7,332 nt of DNA, taken from assembly GCF_015221875.1 (NCBI RefSeq), contig NZ_JACYGY010000006.1, positions 1 to 7,332 on the forward strand. Direction: 5' to 3'. The notes below the pieces were generated by a model, which was not told the DNA's origin, did no database searches, and worked only from the letters and a program-made list of their open reading frames with translations. Made by a program: the position numbers and the translations under genes. The number at the start of each line of letters is the position of its first letter. Position 1 is the first letter of the stretch. This DNA is from Dyadobacter subterraneus (lineage in GTDB: Bacteria > Bacteroidota > Bacteroidia > Cytophagales > Spirosomataceae). Shown here one piece after another: positions 6,578 to 7,332 of this stretch.

Positions 6578-6613
6578 GAGAGACTTGGGCTGAAATGCCC
6601 TTGTCTACTCGAC
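6578..6613 (+). ncRNA. Group II intron domain VI with bulged branch-point A
   Basis: GAG-AGAC (6578-6584) pairs with GTCT-A-CTC (6603-6610), leaving A6607 bulged, and an inner GGGC/GCCC helix is closed by a 6-nt loop. A6607 is 7 nt from the 3' splice site, the normal distance for the lariat branch point. This fixes the intron end at C6613 independently of the exon sequence. Confidence 0.9.
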
Positions 6614-7208
6614 CCGATTAAAGTACTGGAAAGTGACAAGAAAGGCGCTTGCCACCAAGGCTATTACTGGGTCTATCATAGCCCTTTGGATGGTGTAGTT
6701 CTCTTTGATTATCAGCCTACAAGAGGATCCTTAGGTGCGAAAACGATGTTAGAAAGCTTCAAAGGCTATCTGCAGACGGATGGGTATGCAGTTTATGAAA
6801 AGCACGGAAAACGTAAGGACGTTACCCATCTAGCCTGCTGGGCGCATGCGCGAAGAGACCGCGACGGCGGACCGTTTTGAACGAGCACTGGATAATGACA
6901 AAACCAGAGCACAAAAAGCGCTATCGATGATCCAGCAGCTGTACGCTGTGGAGCGGAAGGCCAGCCAGCAGATGCTGGCGGCTGACGAAATTAAAGAACT
7001 GCGGCTGGCAGAATCTCTTCCGGTTATCAACGAGTTGGGAAAATGGATCTTTGAACAAATTAAAAGTACACTCCCAAAAAGCCAGATTGGGAAAGCGATG
7101 CAATATAGTTATAGCCGCTGGGATTCGCTTAGTGCATATTTATACAATGGGAATCTGCTGATCGATAATAATCAAATCGAAAATTCCATACGCCCGTTGG
7201 CCCTGGGT
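6614..7208 (+). pseudogene. tnpC: IS66-family transposase TnpC, exon 2 (frameshifted and 3'-truncated)
   Basis: Exon 2 resumes PIKVLESDKKGACHQGYYWV directly after the intron. It holds GYLQTDGYAVY, with the second catalytic Asp, and LIDNNQIENSIRPLALG, with the catalytic Glu, so the DDE triad of IS66 is complete across the two exons. After CWAHARR a GC-rich block (about 6857-6872) shifts the frame. The expected RFERALDNDKTRAQKALSM then continues in the new frame. Homology stops after ALG at 7208, where IS66 proteins normally read RKNYLFAG and about 80 more residues. Here two foreign codons and a TAG (7215-7217) follow. The frame from about 6548 and the one at 6846 are halves of this gene. The Met codons upstream of 6614 belong to the intron, not to TnpC. 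Confidence 0.88.
6857..6872. repeat. GC-rich micro-insertion (13 or 16 nt) in tnpC exon 2
   Basis: GACCGCGACGGCGGAC lies between CGA-AGA (HARR) and CGT-TTT-GAA (RFE). Removing all 16 nt gives HARRRFERAL, matching the usual ARRxF spacing. Removing only 13 gives HARRDRFERAL. Either restores the frame. GACC occurs at 6857-6860 and 6870-6873, a possible 4-bp direct repeat, and CCGC/GCGG inside can form a short hairpin. Confidence 0.7.
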
Positions 7209-7217
7209 TATGGATAG

Positions 7218-7332
7218 TTAAAGATTATGCAAAGCAATAGTCTAAAATCAATGTTTCCAGGTAGTTGACTCTATATTTCCGATAAATCGCTTTGCATAAT
7301 ATTATTCATTTTCACCTTCAAAAGTTCGATGG
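7218..7332. other. Sequence replacing the IS66 right end
   Basis: This stretch has no TnpC homology and no ORF. It contains the inverted repeat at 7224-7300 and continues past the window edge. Confidence 0.5.
7224..7300. repeat. 12-bp perfect inverted repeat with 53-nt spacer
   Basis: ATTATGCAAAGC (7224-7235) and GCTTTGCATAAT (7289-7300) are exact reverse complements, and similarity extends a few bases on each side with mismatches. The 77-bp unit begins 15 nt after the point where tnpC homology ends. It could be a very small inverted-repeat element, paired ends of a deleted element, or a long-loop hairpin. No T run follows, so it is not a standard terminator. Confidence 0.6.

Larger units (their letters stand above)
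4770..6613 (+). mobile_element. Complete group II intron (1844 nt) inserted in IS66 tnpC
   Basis: The intron starts with GTGTGCC (the bacterial GUGYG 5' end) and ends with AC. Joining 4769 to 6614 gives GATGAAAGT-CCGATTAAA, that is DES-PIKVLES, restoring the IS66 sequence in frame. Domain I lies in the first ~500 nt and holds EBS2 (4980-4986) and EBS1 (5011-5016). The reverse transcriptase ORF (5282-6520) fills domain IV, and domains V and VI (6541-6613) are canonical. Having both EBS1 and EBS2, and a protein-coding rather than terminator target, argues against class C. I cannot fix the class by eye. All parts needed for splicing and retrohoming appear intact, apart from an endonuclease domain, which many such introns lack. 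Confidence 0.95.
3284..7208 (+). mobile_element. IS66-family element, degenerate, carrying a group II intron, 3' end missing
   Basis: The gene order tnpA-tnpB-tnpC is the defining IS66 arrangement. The left end was placed at 3284 (GTATCCAGCCTACC) by alignment to the second copy at 1-127 and because the IS110 reading frame stops being recognisable there. Without the 1844-nt intron the preserved part is about 2.08 kb, against about 2.5 kb for a full IS66. TnpC homology ends at 7208, about 80 residues short, so the right terminal repeat is lost and no target duplication can be tested. Copy decay includes a small frameshift in tnpB and three short GC-rich insertions in tnpB and tnpC. The element appears to have landed in, or next to, an IS110 gene. 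Confidence 0.85.

Noticed and set aside
6548..6613. N-terminal 22 residues of a 110-codon frame as a new protein start
   Set aside because: These codons are domains V and VI of the group II intron. Real TnpC coding begins at 6614.
1..7332. CRISPR array, phage genes or a defence system
   Set aside because: No regularly spaced repeats, cas genes, phage structural genes or recognisable defence proteins are visible.

Overview
The window looks like a piece of accessory DNA from a low-GC bacterium, most likely a member of the Bacteroidota. Three things suggest this: no clear Shine-Dalgarno sequences precede the starts, a Bacteroidota-type promoter -7 box (TAnnTTTG) is conserved in front of two related tnpA genes, and the IS66 and IS110 proteins resemble the types common in that phylum. 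The assignment is an inference, because no housekeeping gene is present.

Layout. Positions 1-127 hold the left end of an IS66-type element that reads leftward out of the window (start of tnpA). Positions 128-2921 are almost gene-free. They hold one orphan minus-strand ORF (223-492, possibly to 540), an orphan rho-independent terminator preceded by two inverted repeats (about 1326-1470), and a plus-strand ORF broken by one stop codon (2213-2656). Positions 2922-3283 are a remnant of an IS110-family transposase gene on the minus strand, with a large internal deletion. A second IS66-family element begins at 3284 and runs to about 7208. It carries tnpA (intact), tnpB (broken) and tnpC (broken and missing its 3' end).

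The centre of the window is a nested element. A complete group II intron of 1844 nt (4770-6613) sits in tnpC, in sense orientation. It lies directly after the first catalytic Asp motif (GYWQVDES^PIKVLES). Both boundaries can be fixed to the base: joining the exons restores the IS66 reading frame and motif, domain V is an ideal 34-nt hairpin, domain VI has a bulged A 7 nt from the 3' end, and IBS1/IBS2 in the exon pair with EBS1/EBS2 in the intron. The intron encodes an apparently intact 412-aa reverse transcriptase/maturase with a YCDD active site and no endonuclease domain.

The most unusual signal is three short, very GC-rich blocks of about 13-16 nt with short inverted repeats. Each interrupts an otherwise readable IS66 gene: one in tnpB (3925-3938) and two in tnpC (4183-4196 and about 6857-6872). 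Removing them restores the expected protein sequence. Two of them are flanked by direct repeats of 4-5 bp. They may be a family of GC-rich micro-insertions, or an artefact, and they deserve a direct check.

Overall this is a decaying mobile-element graveyard in which only the group II intron, and perhaps tnpA, still look intact.
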